Below, piece by piece: positions 16,514 to 26,215 of a stretch of 64,000 nt of DNA. Location: the NCBI GenBank assembly GCA_016719295.1, contig JADKAF010000001.1, positions 2,728,001-2,792,000 of the forward strand. Direction: 5' to 3'. Below the pieces are notes generated by a model. The model saw only the letters and a program-made list of their open reading frames with translations, ran no database searches and was not told where the DNA came from. The position numbers and the translations under genes are program-made. The first letter of the stretch is position 1. Each line of letters starts with the position of its first letter. This DNA is from Planctomycetota bacterium (lineage in GTDB: Bacteria; Planctomycetota; UBA1135; JADKAF01).

Positions 16514-16588
16514 TCGATCAGTTCGGGGTCAGACCCCTATCTGATCGAGGCCGTCGATCAGATAGGGGTCTGACCCCGAATTGATCGA
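16514..16588. repeat. Near-perfect 35-bp inverted repeat carrying ggggtcagacccc
   Basis: Arms 16514-16548 and 16554-16588 match at 34 of 35 positions around a 5-bp spacer (ggccg). Each arm also contains its own palindrome, ggggtcagacccc or ggggtctgacccc. The element ends two bases before the stop codon of the Bat-operon terminal gene (16591) and 60 bp upstream of the hydrolase start, so it could terminate the long operon. Confidence 0.9.
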
Positions 16589-16590
16589 CG

Positions 16591-19500
16591 CTAGGCGCGC
16601 TCGATCCAGCGGTTCACGCGCTGGAGGAGCTCGTCGCCGGGACGCGGGGCGTTCGGCGCGAAGTGCTCGCGCTGGATGCGCTCGATCTCGGATTCGAGCT
16701 CGCGGCGCTGGGTGGAGTCGAAGGCGCAGGCCGGATCGGTGGCCAGGCGCTTCAGCAACGCGACCGCGCCGAAGGCGTTGGGCTCGCGGAGCGGAGCGTA
16801 GCGCGGGCGGCCCACCAGAGCCGCAGCCGCGCGGAGCTTCCTCTGCCAGAGCCAGAGGCCGAGGCCCATCGCGAGGGTGCAGGCGCCGAGAAAGGCCCAG
16901 AGGCCCCAGCGCTCGGGCGAGAGGAACGAGAGCTCCTGCAGCGCAACGACGCTCTCCACTTGCTTCAGGTCGGCATCGGCGAAGCGCTGGTACTTCGTTC
17001 CGGCGTCGGCCAAGAGCACCTTCGGGAACGCGATCTCGCGCGCCGGCTCCGCGCGCTCCGGCAGCTCGAACTCCAGCGCACCGCTGCGCTCGCAGAGCAC
17101 CGCGAAGCCGTCCTCGCGATCGACGCCGCTCAGCACGAGGCCGGCGTCCTGCACGCTCTTCAGCACGAAGCCCGCGGGAGGCGTCTTGTCGACGAGCTGC
17201 TCGAGCGGCGGCAGGAGCCCCCGCCCGCTCGCGCGCACCTCGATGCGCAGCAGGCGCTCCTTCTCGAGCTTGCGATCGTCGAAGGTCTGCGAGACCTCGA
17301 CCTTCGTCACCGGCCGCGCCGCGACCTCCGCGGCGCGCGCGTCGATCGGGATCTCCTTCGCCTCGACCGGCAGCAGCACGTAGCCCCACGGGTCGTTGAA
17401 GTCGACGTCCATCGAAACGCTCGGCAGGCGATCGACGGCCGCGTCCTTCGCCGCGAGCACGAAGTAGAAGATCGGGGTGCGCTCCCAGCCGTAGCGCTCG
17501 TCGCCGAGCTTGCCGGCATCGGGCTCGAAGGGCAGCTCGCTCTTGATCTCGAAGCTCTGCACGAGCTGCTCGCGACAGGCCTTCAGGAACTGGTCGCGGT
17601 AGTCGACCTGCTGGCCGGTGCGATTCGAGTAGACCTTGTTCCGCAGGTACTTGTGGAACCCGCCGCTCTCGCGCTCGATCGAGCGCGTGTGACGCAGCGC
17701 GAGCAGCACGCCGAACTCCCGCCCGGAGCCGACCTTGGCGCTTCCGTCGATCTCCCAGACGAGCTCGAGCTCGTGCAGCAGCTCGTCGTAGGTGCGCAGC
17801 GTTTCCGCGATCTGCTTCCCGGCCTTGGTGTCGCCGAGGATGCGCAGCGCCTGGCGGAAGTAGTGCGGCTTCAGCTGCGGCGGGACTTGGTGGCTGCCGC
17901 TCGCGAGCGCCTGCGCGAAGGCCTCGAGATGCTCCGTCACTCGCTCCTTCGGGAGTGAGCGCAAGCGCGAACCGACGGCCGCCACTTGATCCAGGTCAGG
18001 CTTCTCCTGCCGCGTGAGATACGCGAGGTCGCTCGCCCCCATCGCGGCGTTGAACCACATGCGGTACGCCTCGGCGGAGATGCGCTCCGCGCGCCCCTCG
18101 AGCAACGCCTTCTGATAGGCCTCGGCGCCGCGCTGCAGATGACGGAACGCCTGATCGCGCAGCGCGATGTAGATCTTGAGGTCGACCTTCTGGCCGTAGA
18201 GGAACTCGGCCTGATCGTAGAGCAGGAGCCCGATCATCGACTCCAGGCCCTGATCCTCGGGCACGTTGGCCGCGACCTGCTCCAGGAGCTGCCGCGCGAG
18301 CTCATAGCCGCGCGTCACCTCGGCGGCGATCTCCTTGTTCGAGCGCTTCGTCTGCGCCTGCGCCTGCGTGCCGGGCTTCCGCCAGTGGCCCGCGAGCTTC
18401 CGGCGCATGTCGCCGGCGAGCTGCACCGCAAGCACGGGCGAGAGCTGCGAAGGATCGCCGAAGACCCGCTCGAAGTCCTCCTCGCGGTAGACCTCGGCCA
18501 TGCTGTGGCAGGCGCCGAAGGCACCCGCGAGCGACGGATCGGTGAACGGGAAGCCCAGGTCCTCGAAGCGCTTCGAGAGGCGCGCGAGCTCGTCGAGGTT
18601 CCGCTCCTGCTTCGCGCGCGTGAGCGGCACGCCTTGCGGCGAGTTGGCGTAGTACGTCGGCCCGCCGCCGTAGTACACCATCGACGAGCTCATGCCGTCT
18701 TCGTCGTAGTAGAAGTTCGGCGGGCGCTGCAGGCCGCGCGTCCACGACAGGAGATAAAAGTCGACCAGCTCGCGCGCGAGCGACTCGTTGCGCGCGGCCT
18801 CGCGCTGCACGAGTGAGATCGCGCGATCCTCGAGGCGCGCGCTGCAGGCGAGCAGGCCCTCGGTGCGCCGCACGCGCTCGGCGACGTCGCCGTCCAAGCG
18901 CGCGAGCCAGCTATCCTGCGGGACGAGCGCGAGCAGCGGCTCGACCGCGAGGGCCATCTGGTTCTTCTTCCGGCGCTCCTGCAGCACCTGCTGGAGCTGC
19001 TGGCGCTCGAACCACGCGGGCGATTGCGGCGACGCCTGGTTCGGCACGTTCCCGTCGGGGTAGATCGCGTGCCCGGCCTCGAGGAGCCAGGCACCCGTCA
19101 GGAGATCGAGCGCATCGCCGTAGCCGATCGCGCTCTCGAGCGGGAGCTCGCTCAGGGCCTTGCCGCAGAGGGCCGCGACGCGCAGCGCGCTCGTGCGCGG
19201 AGCCGGGCCGACCTGCTGCGCGCTCTCCTCCAACACGCCCGCGATCACCGCGACGAGACGGCGGCCGAGCTCGGCCTTCTGCGCCAGCACGCCGCGCAGC
19301 CATGCGTCGCCGCGATGGCCCTTCTCGTCGTCGAGCAGCGTCGTCGCGAGGCGCAGCGCGCCATCGCGCGTCTCGTCGTCGAGCGTCGCGGTCTCGAGCA
19401 CCTCGACCACGAGCTGGAACGCTTGGTCGAGCGGGCTCGATTCGCCGTCCTTCGCGCTGCGCTGCAGCGCCTCGCCGTGCAGCAGGATCACGGCCGGGTT

Positions 19501-20334
19501 CGCGTTCGCGCGCGCGTCCTCGAGCGACGGCAGATAGGGCTGTGCCTCGGCCGGCATGCCGGCCGCGAGCAGGAGCCGCGCGGCGGCGAGGCGCTTCGTG
19601 CTCTCCGCGCCTCCCAGGTGCTTCGTTCCGGCCTCCAGCCGCTGCAGCGTCGCGAGCGGCGCACCGCTCGACTGGCCCGCGCGCGCGAGCAACGCGCCGA
19701 GCTCGCGGAGCTGCGCCGCCGTCGGTGCGGCGGGGGCTGCGTCCACGATCGCGATCACGTCATCGGCGCTGAGCGCCACGTTCGGCGCGGCGAGCAGCTT
19801 CCGCGCATGCTCGTAGACCTTCGTGCGCGGCTCGCCTTCGGGCAGCGCTTCCAAGCCCTTCGCGAAGCCGCTCCAATCGCCCGCGATGAGGCGCCAGCGC
19901 AGCACTTGCGCGGCGTGCGCGAGCTTCGCCGGCTCCGGCGCATCGGCCGCGGGCTCCTTCGGCGCGCCGTCCGCGAGCGCTTTGAGCACATCTTTCGCCT
20001 GACGCGGGAAGGGCTGCATCTGCAGATACGGCGCGATGGCCGCGTCCCCCGCCGCGGGCGCGGCTTGCGGAGAGGCTTCTTCTGGCGCGGCCTCTTGCGG
20101 CGCATCGCCCGCTTCGACGTCCTCCCCCTCGAGGAACGTCTGGAGCGGGATCTGCCGCCCGTCGGGAAGCAGAACCACCGGCGGCTGTCCCGGCGGATAC
20201 ATCAAGCTCGCACCAGCCGGTAAGACGACCTTCGACGAAGCAGAGATCACCGCGGGCGCGGGAGGATTGGTCTGCGCGCCGACACCGGCAGCGCACGCGA
20301 GCACGAGGCTCGCGGAGTAGAGGCGCTTTTTCAT
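16591..20334 (-). CDS. Large membrane-anchored protein closing the Bat operon (BatD-like C-terminal part)
   Basis: This 1247-residue protein has a signal peptide (MKKRLYSASLVLACAAGVGAQ), an Ala/Pro/Glu-rich linker to about residue 110 and a long helical-repeat region (about 120-880). A beta-rich segment (about 900-1120) includes LRIEVRASGRGLLPPLEQLV, which resembles the immunoglobulin-like strands of BatD. One membrane helix follows at about 1140-1160, then a cytoplasmic tail of about 85 residues. It is the last gene of the minus-strand operon and probably presents a periplasmic scaffold to the two VWA proteins encoded upstream. The start at 20334 was preferred to 20367 because it opens the signal peptide. 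No enzyme motif was seen; the BatD assignment rests on context plus weak resemblance. Confidence 0.8.
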   Translation of the reverse strand: MKKRLYSASLVLACAAGVGAQTNPPAPAVISASSKVVLPAGASLMYPPGQPPVVLLPDGRQIPLQTFLEGEDVEAGDAPQEAAPEEASPQAAPAAGDAAIAPYLQMQPFPRQAKDVLKALADGAPKEPAADAPEPAKLAHAAQVLRWRLIAGDWSGFAKGLEALPEGEPRTKVYEHARKLLAAPNVALSADDVIAIVDAAPAAPTAAQLRELGALLARAGQSSGAPLATLQRLEAGTKHLGGAESTKRLAAARLLLAAGMPAEAQPYLPSLEDARANANPAVILLHGEALQRSAKDGESSPLDQAFQLVVEVLETATLDDETRDGALRLATTLLDDEKGHRGDAWLRGVLAQKAELGRRLVAVIAGVLEESAQQVGPAPRTSALRVAALCGKALSELPLESAIGYGDALDLLTGAWLLEAGHAIYPDGNVPNQASPQSPAWFERQQLQQVLQERRKKNQMALAVEPLLALVPQDSWLARLDGDVAERVRRTEGLLACSARLEDRAISLVQREAARNESLARELVDFYLLSWTRGLQRPPNFYYDEDGMSSSMVYYGGGPTYYANSPQGVPLTRAKQERNLDELARLSKRFEDLGFPFTDPSLAGAFGACHSMAEVYREEDFERVFGDPSQLSPVLAVQLAGDMRRKLAGHWRKPGTQAQAQTKRSNKEIAAEVTRGYELARQLLEQVAANVPEDQGLESMIGLLLYDQAEFLYGQKVDLKIYIALRDQAFRHLQRGAEAYQKALLEGRAERISAEAYRMWFNAAMGASDLAYLTRQEKPDLDQVAAVGSRLRSLPKERVTEHLEAFAQALASGSHQVPPQLKPHYFRQALRILGDTKAGKQIAETLRTYDELLHELELVWEIDGSAKVGSGREFGVLLALRHTRSIERESGGFHKYLRNKVYSNRTGQQVDYRDQFLKACREQLVQSFEIKSELPFEPDAGKLGDERYGWERTPIFYFVLAAKDAAVDRLPSVSMDVDFNDPWGYVLLPVEAKEIPIDARAAEVAARPVTKVEVSQTFDDRKLEKERLLRIEVRASGRGLLPPLEQLVDKTPPAGFVLKSVQDAGLVLSGVDREDGFAVLCERSGALEFELPERAEPAREIAFPKVLLADAGTKYQRFADADLKQVESVVALQELSFLSPERWGLWAFLGACTLAMGLGLWLWQRKLRAAAALVGRPRYAPLREPNAFGAVALLKRLATDPACAFDSTQRRELESEIERIQREHFAPNAPRPGDELLQRVNRWIERA

Positions 20335-20366
20335 CGTTTCCCCGAAGAGGGCCGAGTGCCGCTTCA

Positions 20367-20403
20367 CTGCACAGAGAAGGTGCCTGGCACCTCAGCTGTG
20401 CAG
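20367..20403. repeat. Nested palindrome within the Bat operon
   Basis: Outer arms ctgcacag/ctgtgcag (20367-20374, 20396-20403) enclose an inner palindrome aggtgcc/ggcacct (20378-20384, 20386-20392). It lies in the 74-bp gap between two co-directional operon genes. It could attenuate transcription or stabilise the upstream message; the inner core resembles the arms of the element at 354-462. Confidence 0.75.
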
Positions 20404-20408
20404 CGGGA

Positions 20409-21152
20409 TCAGGAGCCGGAGCCTTCGCGCTCGGACATGCCGGCGCCCTTCGCCTTCTTCACGTCCTGGCGGGCGTCGCTCTGGCCCTTTCCTTGGCCTT
20501 GGCACTTGCCCTGGCACTGCTTGCGCTTCCGCTGCGAGAGGCTATCGCAGTTGCACTTGCAGTCCTTCGGGAGCGGGAGCGCTTGGAGTGCCGCGAGGTT
20601 CATCTGCTCGAGACGGACCGCGGCTTCGAGGTTCTCGCGGGAGGAGCGCTCTTCCGTGCTCGCGTTGGTCTGCGCGGCGTGCTCGGCGAGCAGGCGATAG
20701 TTCTGCTGCGCGCGATGGACCTCGGGCTTCCACTCCTCGGCCGTCGCGCCTTCGAGGCGCATGATCCACGCGGTGTAGTAGCTGGTCTTCGCGAGGCTCT
20801 CGCGGGCGCGCAGCGCGAGCGCGTCGTGCTCCACGCCGTCGCTCTTCAGCTCGCCGAGCAGCGCTTCGATCTGCTCCTGCGCCTCGATGTGATCGCCCTG
20901 CAGGATCTTCGCGTCGGCCTCGGCGAGAGCGAGGCGCTGCTTCTCGGCCTTCGCGTCCTTGGGCAGCGCTTCGGAGGCGAGGCCGAAGCCGGCCGCCGCT
21001 TCGTCGTAGCGCTCGCCGCTGCGGGCATCAGCCGCGCGCTCGAGGCGACTCGCGGCCTTGTCGCGCGCGAGCCACTCTTGGCCGGGGCCGAAGTGATAGG
21101 CGAGCGCGCCCGCGGGGAGCAGGACCCAGGCGATCTGCAGGAGCTTGATCAT
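20409..21152 (-). CDS. Small Bat-operon helical protein with Cys/Lys/Gln-rich tail
   Basis: The 247-residue protein has an N-terminal membrane helix or signal (IAWVLLPAGALAYHF), then tetratricopeptide-like helices (about 30-170) and a tail after residue 190 with CKCNC, then CQGKCQGQGKG. In Bat operons a TPR protein (BatC/BatE type) commonly sits beside the VWA genes; this matches by position and fold, not by clear sequence identity. Its ATG overlaps the upstream stop as ATGA, implying translational coupling. The cysteine cluster is unusual and could bind metal or form disulfides outside the cytoplasm. Confidence 0.75.
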   Translation of the reverse strand: MIKLLQIAWVLLPAGALAYHFGPGQEWLARDKAASRLERAADARSGERYDEAAAGFGLASEALPKDAKAEKQRLALAEADAKILQGDHIEAQEQIEALLGELKSDGVEHDALALRARESLAKTSYYTAWIMRLEGATAEEWKPEVHRAQQNYRLLAEHAAQTNASTEERSSRENLEAAVRLEQMNLAALQALPLPKDCKCNCDSLSQRKRKQCQGKCQGQGKGQSDARQDVKKAKGAGMSEREGSGS

Positions 21153-22222
21153 CGGAGAACTCCATCGCTCGGCGCTCCCGCGAGCTGCGGGGCGCGAGGA
21201 GGTTCGGCAGGACTACGATCGGCCGGCCGAGAGGCGCGGCGTGAAGACGAGACGCGGAACGGAGAGAAGCCGCTGCCGAAGCACGCCAGCAGCGGACCGA
21301 GGAGGGCGAGGAGGCCGGCACCACAACCGAGCGCGATCAGCGCGTACTCGCGGTCGCCCAGCTCCTCATCTTTGAGCGGCGGCAGCGTTTCGGAAAGGTC
21401 CCGGAGGACCTTCGTCGGGACATGCTGCCGATTCCCGTCGTGGTAGTGCCCGGCGAAGCGGGCGGCGAGGCGCTCCAGGGACGGGGCGTTCTGGCGGGAG
21501 ACGTGGCCGTCGATGAACAGGCCCTTCGCGATGTCGCCCACCCCCACCACCAGCACCCCGCCGATCGAGGGCGGCAGCACCGGGAGGGCGCTCTCGGGCA
21601 AGGTGTCCCCATCCGAGACGACCAGCAGGGTCGCCGTGTCGGGCGGCCAGGCCTTGGCGATCTCGGCGGCTCCGCGGACGCCCTCGTAGAGGTTCGTCTT
21701 GCCGGCCTGGAACGCGTGCGTGAGCGGCAGGTCCTCGAGGATGTTCCGGATCACCTCGGGATCGAAGGTGTCGACCACGACCGGCTTCCACCCCGTATAG
21801 AACGCGATCACCGAGACGCGCGTCGTCTCGAGCTCCAGCCGATCCAGGATCGAGCCCAGGACCTTCGCGCAGCGCTCCATGCGCGTCTGCGAGCCCTCCG
21901 GTCCGGCATCCTTCAGGTCCATCGAGGGCGAGACGTCGAGCGCGACGATCAGGTGATGGCGGATCGGCTGCTTCTCCGGCGACTTCGGCCCCGACTCCTC
22001 GGGCTTCACGCGCAGCAGGGTGAGGACGCCCCAAGCGAGCGCGGCGCAGGCCAGCGCGCGCAGCACCGGCGCAGCCAGGGTCCAGCGCCGCGGCCGCCCG
22101 CTCGGCCCGAAGAGGAGCCGCCGGATCCGCGAGGCGCGTCGCCCATGCAGCAGGTCCGCGGCGAGCACGAGCGCGCAGGCCACACCCGCCGCGATCCAAG
22201 GCCAATGCGGCGCGATCACCAT
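21149..22222 (-). CDS. Bat-operon VWA-domain membrane protein (second, BatB-like)
   Basis: The protein has 357 residues. Two N-terminal membrane helices (about 8-27 and 48-70) precede a von Willebrand factor A domain with an intact metal site DVSPS at about residue 98. A C-terminal helix (about 305-325) and a basic tail follow. VWA domains of this class bind ligands through a divalent cation and act with MoxR ATPases. The start at 22222 was chosen over 22285 because the longer form adds Pro/Arg-rich residues; this start overlaps the upstream stop by seven bases. Confidence 0.85.
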   Translation of the reverse strand: MVIAPHWPWIAAGVACALVLAADLLHGRRASRIRRLLFGPSGRPRRWTLAAPVLRALACAALAWGVLTLLRVKPEESGPKSPEKQPIRHHLIVALDVSPSMDLKDAGPEGSQTRMERCAKVLGSILDRLELETTRVSVIAFYTGWKPVVVDTFDPEVIRNILEDLPLTHAFQAGKTNLYEGVRGAAEIAKAWPPDTATLLVVSDGDTLPESALPVLPPSIGGVLVVGVGDIAKGLFIDGHVSRQNAPSLERLAARFAGHYHDGNRQHVPTKVLRDLSETLPPLKDEELGDREYALIALGCGAGLLALLGPLLACFGSGFSPFRVSSSRRASRPADRSPAEPPRAPQLAGAPSDGVLR

Positions 22223-23139
22223 GGCGTCCACCGCAGGCCGAAGAGGCAGAGCAGGTGGAACGCGAGCAAGCCCGCGCCGATCCACGCCGGGATCTCGAAG
22301 GCGTCGACCTGATGCGTGCCCTTCGGCTCGAAGCGCGCGGGCTGCATCTTGTCGATCTGCGCGAAGACGCGGCGCAGGCCATCGCCATCGGAGCAGCCGA
22401 AGACCTCGCCGCCGGTCGGCGCGGAGAGGTCCAGCATCTGCTGCGTCGCCTGATCGCCGACGAAGATCGAGTGCAGCGTGATGCCGACCTCAGCGAGCTC
22501 GTTGCCGATCTCGTGCGCGCGGTCACCACCCAGATCCGAGCTCTCGCCGTCGGAGACGAGGATGATCATGCGATCGCCCTCCTTCTGCTTCTCCAACGTG
22601 CCCTTGCAGAAGAGCAGCCCCTTCCCGATCGAGGTGCCGCCGAAGTGTCCGGGCAGGAGCTCCGGACGGAGGAACGGCGTCGCGCTCTGGATCGCCGAGA
22701 GATCCTTCGTGAGCGGCACCCAGCGCAGCACTTCGTTGCCGAAGATCGTGAGCCCGAAGGCGTCGCCCTTCCGCTGCTTCGTGAACTCCTGGATCGCCGC
22801 CATCGCCGCGTCGTAGCGCGAGCCGCCTTCGAACTCCGCCGTCATCGAGCCGGAGACGTCGAGGCAGATCTCGATGTTGGTGAGCCGCCGCACGCGCTCG
22901 GGCGAGCCCTGCATCTGCGGACCCGCGAGGATCACCACGGCCACGGCTGCGATCAGCGCCGGCGCGAGCGAAGCCCAGGTCACGAGCACGCGCCACGGCA
23001 CGCCGCGACGCTGCTTCCCGTGGTCGAGCGGCAGCGCCACCTCGTGGCCACGTCGCGCGATCTCCCACCAGACGAGGAGGATCGGCACCGCGAGGCCGAG
23101 CAGCATCCAGGGATGCGCGAACGAGAAGCTCGCCAGCAT
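22216..23139 (-). CDS. Bat-operon VWA-domain membrane protein (first, BatA-like)
   Basis: The 307-residue protein shows the BatA layout: an N-terminal aerotolerance-type segment with helices at about 9-25 and 53-73, a VWA domain (about 88-270) with metal-binding DVSGSM and a VSDGESSD loop, and a C-terminal helix (about 284-304). It begins three bases after the preceding stop. BatA proteins sit in the inner membrane with the VWA domain in the periplasm, and are linked to MoxR ATPases in stress tolerance and envelope functions in several phyla; the role here is inferred only from the operon. Confidence 0.9.
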   Translation of the reverse strand: MLASFSFAHPWMLLGLAVPILLVWWEIARRGHEVALPLDHGKQRRGVPWRVLVTWASLAPALIAAVAVVILAGPQMQGSPERVRRLTNIEICLDVSGSMTAEFEGGSRYDAAMAAIQEFTKQRKGDAFGLTIFGNEVLRWVPLTKDLSAIQSATPFLRPELLPGHFGGTSIGKGLLFCKGTLEKQKEGDRMIILVSDGESSDLGGDRAHEIGNELAEVGITLHSIFVGDQATQQMLDLSAPTGGEVFGCSDGDGLRRVFAQIDKMQPARFEPKGTHQVDAFEIPAWIGAGLLAFHLLCLFGLRWTPW

Positions 23140-23142
23140 CGC

Positions 23143-24075
23143 TTAGCGCGCCTCCGCCGCGGATCTCGTCGGCGCGCTCGCGGGCACGAGCTCGCGCTCG
23201 TCGACCGCGCGCACTGCTCGATAGGGCGCGAGCAGCTCCTCCACGCGCGGCGCTTCGCTGGCACCGGGAGGCTGATGCAGCCAGCGCTCGAGCCCAGAGA
23301 GGAGCGCGCCGGCATCGGCATCGACCTTCATGCGCCGCAGCGCTTCGAGATGCGGCAGGCCGCGCAGCGACAGGCGATCGCGCCAATGCGCGAGCAGCAT
23401 GCGCTCGAGCTGCGCCTGCCCCGCGGCGTCGAGCTGGTGCGCGATCGCGCGCTCGACGAGCGGGCGGAGCTGATCGGCGAGCGTAGGTTCCGCGGTGCCT
23501 TCCGCGGCACGCCGCGGCCGGCGGCGGATCAACGCACGGACGAGCCACCAGAGCACGGGTACGCCCCACGCGACGCCGAGGATCCAGAGCAGCGTCTGGT
23601 AGCCACCGAGCACGGGCAAGCTCACCGGCTCGGAGGAGCTCAGCGAGCCATCGTGGCGCTCGGGCAGGAGCGCGGTGACGCGCACCGGCATCGGCTCCAA
23701 GCCCTGCGCGCGCTGCCCTTCGGCGTCCTCGAGGTACGCGCCGAGGTCATAGTCTCCGGCCTCGTTGCCGACGAAGCGGAGCTCGTAGCGCTCGGCTTCG
23801 CCATCGGGCACGCGCTCGACGATCCAGACCAGGAACGGCGGGACGTTCTCCACCTCGCCGCTCCGCGGCAGCGGCTTCGCGAAGAGCCGCCCCCCGCGAT
23901 GCAGGAGGAAGTAGCTGCCCTCCATGCCGATCGTCGTGGTGACCTTCGGCTCCTGCGGACGCGGCGCAGCGATGCTCGGCGAGCTCGCGTCCTGCGCGTG
24001 CAGCATCGGAGCGCACAGCACGGCGACGAACGCGGGAGCGAGGAGGCGCAAACTCTGCCGACACGGAGAGCTCAT
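23143..24075 (-). CDS. Bat-operon membrane protein with signal peptide and cytoplasmic helical tail
   Basis: The 310-residue protein starts with a signal peptide (LLAPAFVAVLCAPMLHAQ). A beta-rich periplasmic domain of about 120 residues follows, then one membrane helix (about 152-172) and a cytoplasmic helical region. Its place between DUF58 and BatA is where BatD-like or DUF4381-like proteins are usually found; no strong family signature is visible. The start overlaps the DUF58 stop as ATGA (24072-24075), which rules out the longer upstream frame toward 24501. Confidence 0.78.
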   Translation of the reverse strand: MSSPCRQSLRLLAPAFVAVLCAPMLHAQDASSPSIAAPRPQEPKVTTTIGMEGSYFLLHRGGRLFAKPLPRSGEVENVPPFLVWIVERVPDGEAERYELRFVGNEAGDYDLGAYLEDAEGQRAQGLEPMPVRVTALLPERHDGSLSSSEPVSLPVLGGYQTLLWILGVAWGVPVLWWLVRALIRRRPRRAAEGTAEPTLADQLRPLVERAIAHQLDAAGQAQLERMLLAHWRDRLSLRGLPHLEALRRMKVDADAGALLSGLERWLHQPPGASEAPRVEELLAPYRAVRAVDERELVPASAPTRSAAEAR

Positions 24076-24935
24076 CGCGCGTTCCTCCCGATCACTCCGC
24101 GCTCGCGCAGGAAGCGGCGCAGCTCGCCCACGAACGGTCGATCGGTGCGCACGAGCAGGTGATCGACGCCGGAGGCCTGCAGCTCCTCGCCCACGCGCCG
24201 ACCGCCCTTCCCGAACCAACGCGTGAAGCCGTGGGCCACCGCGGCGAAGCCGGTCTCGGCTTCGCGCGCTCGCACGAAGCCCGCGCGGAGTCGCCCGTGC
24301 TCGGCGGGATCCTCGACCTGCAGCACGATCGTCTCGTGGCGCTGGCCGAGGCGCTTCAAGGCCGGCACGGCTTCGGGATCGTGGAGATCGCTGATCGCGA
24401 TCACGAGGCAGCGCGCGCGCAGCAATCCGCCGAGCTCGTCGATGCGGGAGGCGAGGCGCGTCGCGCCGTCGAACGGATCCGCGACGAGCGCGTGCAGCCA
24501 CTGCATCCAGCGATTGCGCGCCAAGCTCGGCGGGAAGCGGAAGTCGCGCGTGCTGCCGCCCAGGACACCGACGGGGCTCTGGCGCCGCAGCGCCGCGAGG
24601 CCGATCGCGCCCGAGAGCGTGATCGCGAGATCGCGCTTGCTCACCGCTCCACTCGCGAAGCGCATCGACGCGCTGGTGTCGACGAGGAGCATCACCGCGA
24701 GGCGCTTCAGCACCTCGAACTCCTTCACGTGATAGCGCCGGGTGCGCGCGGTGACGCGCCAGTCGATGTCGCGCACCGAGTCGCCGTCGACGAAGGGGCG
24801 CGACTGCGCGTAGTCGAGCCCCGGCCCGACGTAGAGCGAGCGGTCCTCGCCGAGACTGAGATCATCGGCGAGGCGCTTCGCCGCGAGCACGAGCGGGCGC
24901 TCGCTGAGCTCGGGCGGGATGCGTTCGAGGGCCAT
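24072..24935 (-). CDS. DUF58 family protein of the Bat operon
   Basis: The 287-residue protein carries the DUF58 signature near residues 48-75 (VDGDSVRDIDWRVTART followed by a basic HVKEFE). A VWA-like fold follows, with DTSAS at about residue 86 and a later AISDLHD. DUF58 proteins are almost always encoded next to MoxR ATPases and are thought to work with them as cytoplasmic adaptors. The ATG at 24935 was preferred over the GTG/ATG-extended start at 24980, which would run into the palindromic repeat upstream. Confidence 0.9.
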   Translation of the reverse strand: MALERIPPELSERPLVLAAKRLADDLSLGEDRSLYVGPGLDYAQSRPFVDGDSVRDIDWRVTARTRRYHVKEFEVLKRLAVMLLVDTSASMRFASGAVSKRDLAITLSGAIGLAALRRQSPVGVLGGSTRDFRFPPSLARNRWMQWLHALVADPFDGATRLASRIDELGGLLRARCLVIAISDLHDPEAVPALKRLGQRHETIVLQVEDPAEHGRLRAGFVRAREAETGFAAVAHGFTRWFGKGGRRVGEELQASGVDHLLVRTDRPFVGELRRFLRERGVIGRNAR

Positions 24936-24942
24936 GGGGCTA

Positions 24943-25066
24943 GAGTCCTTGGGCCGTGAAAGTCGTTGTACTTGAGTCAAGCTTCCAGCCCAAGGACTCC
25001 GGTCTCAACGGCGTCAGCCGTTGAACCAGCCAACATGCTAGCGGGGCTGGGGCGAAGCCCCGCTAG
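24943..25066. repeat. Palindromic intergenic element between moxR and DUF58 (repeat copy 2)
   Basis: Three hairpins follow each other. They are gagtccttgggc/gcccaaggactc (24943-24954, 24988-24999), caacggc/gccgttg (25006-25012, 25017-25023) and a strong 11-bp stem ctagcggggct/agccccgctag (25038-25048, 25056-25066). The middle hairpin lies in a 29-nt core (25002-25030) matching 379-407 at all but one position. In both copies a third, unrelated hairpin follows the core. It sits between moxR and the rest of its operon, where it may reduce read-through. Confidence 0.85.
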
Positions 25067-25073
25067 GTGCGCG

Positions 25074-26075
<1,002 letters not shown>

Positions 26076-26215
26076 CGAGAGGCGGCAGAGCTCTGCGGTC
26101 CAGGAGGAGGCGGATCCTAGCCGGAGATCTCGCGGCTACCATAGCCCCCACTTCGCGCGTGGGAGCACCGAGCTCCCTCCGAGCGCGAAGCCGCACCCAC
26201 GGTCCGGAGCATCGC

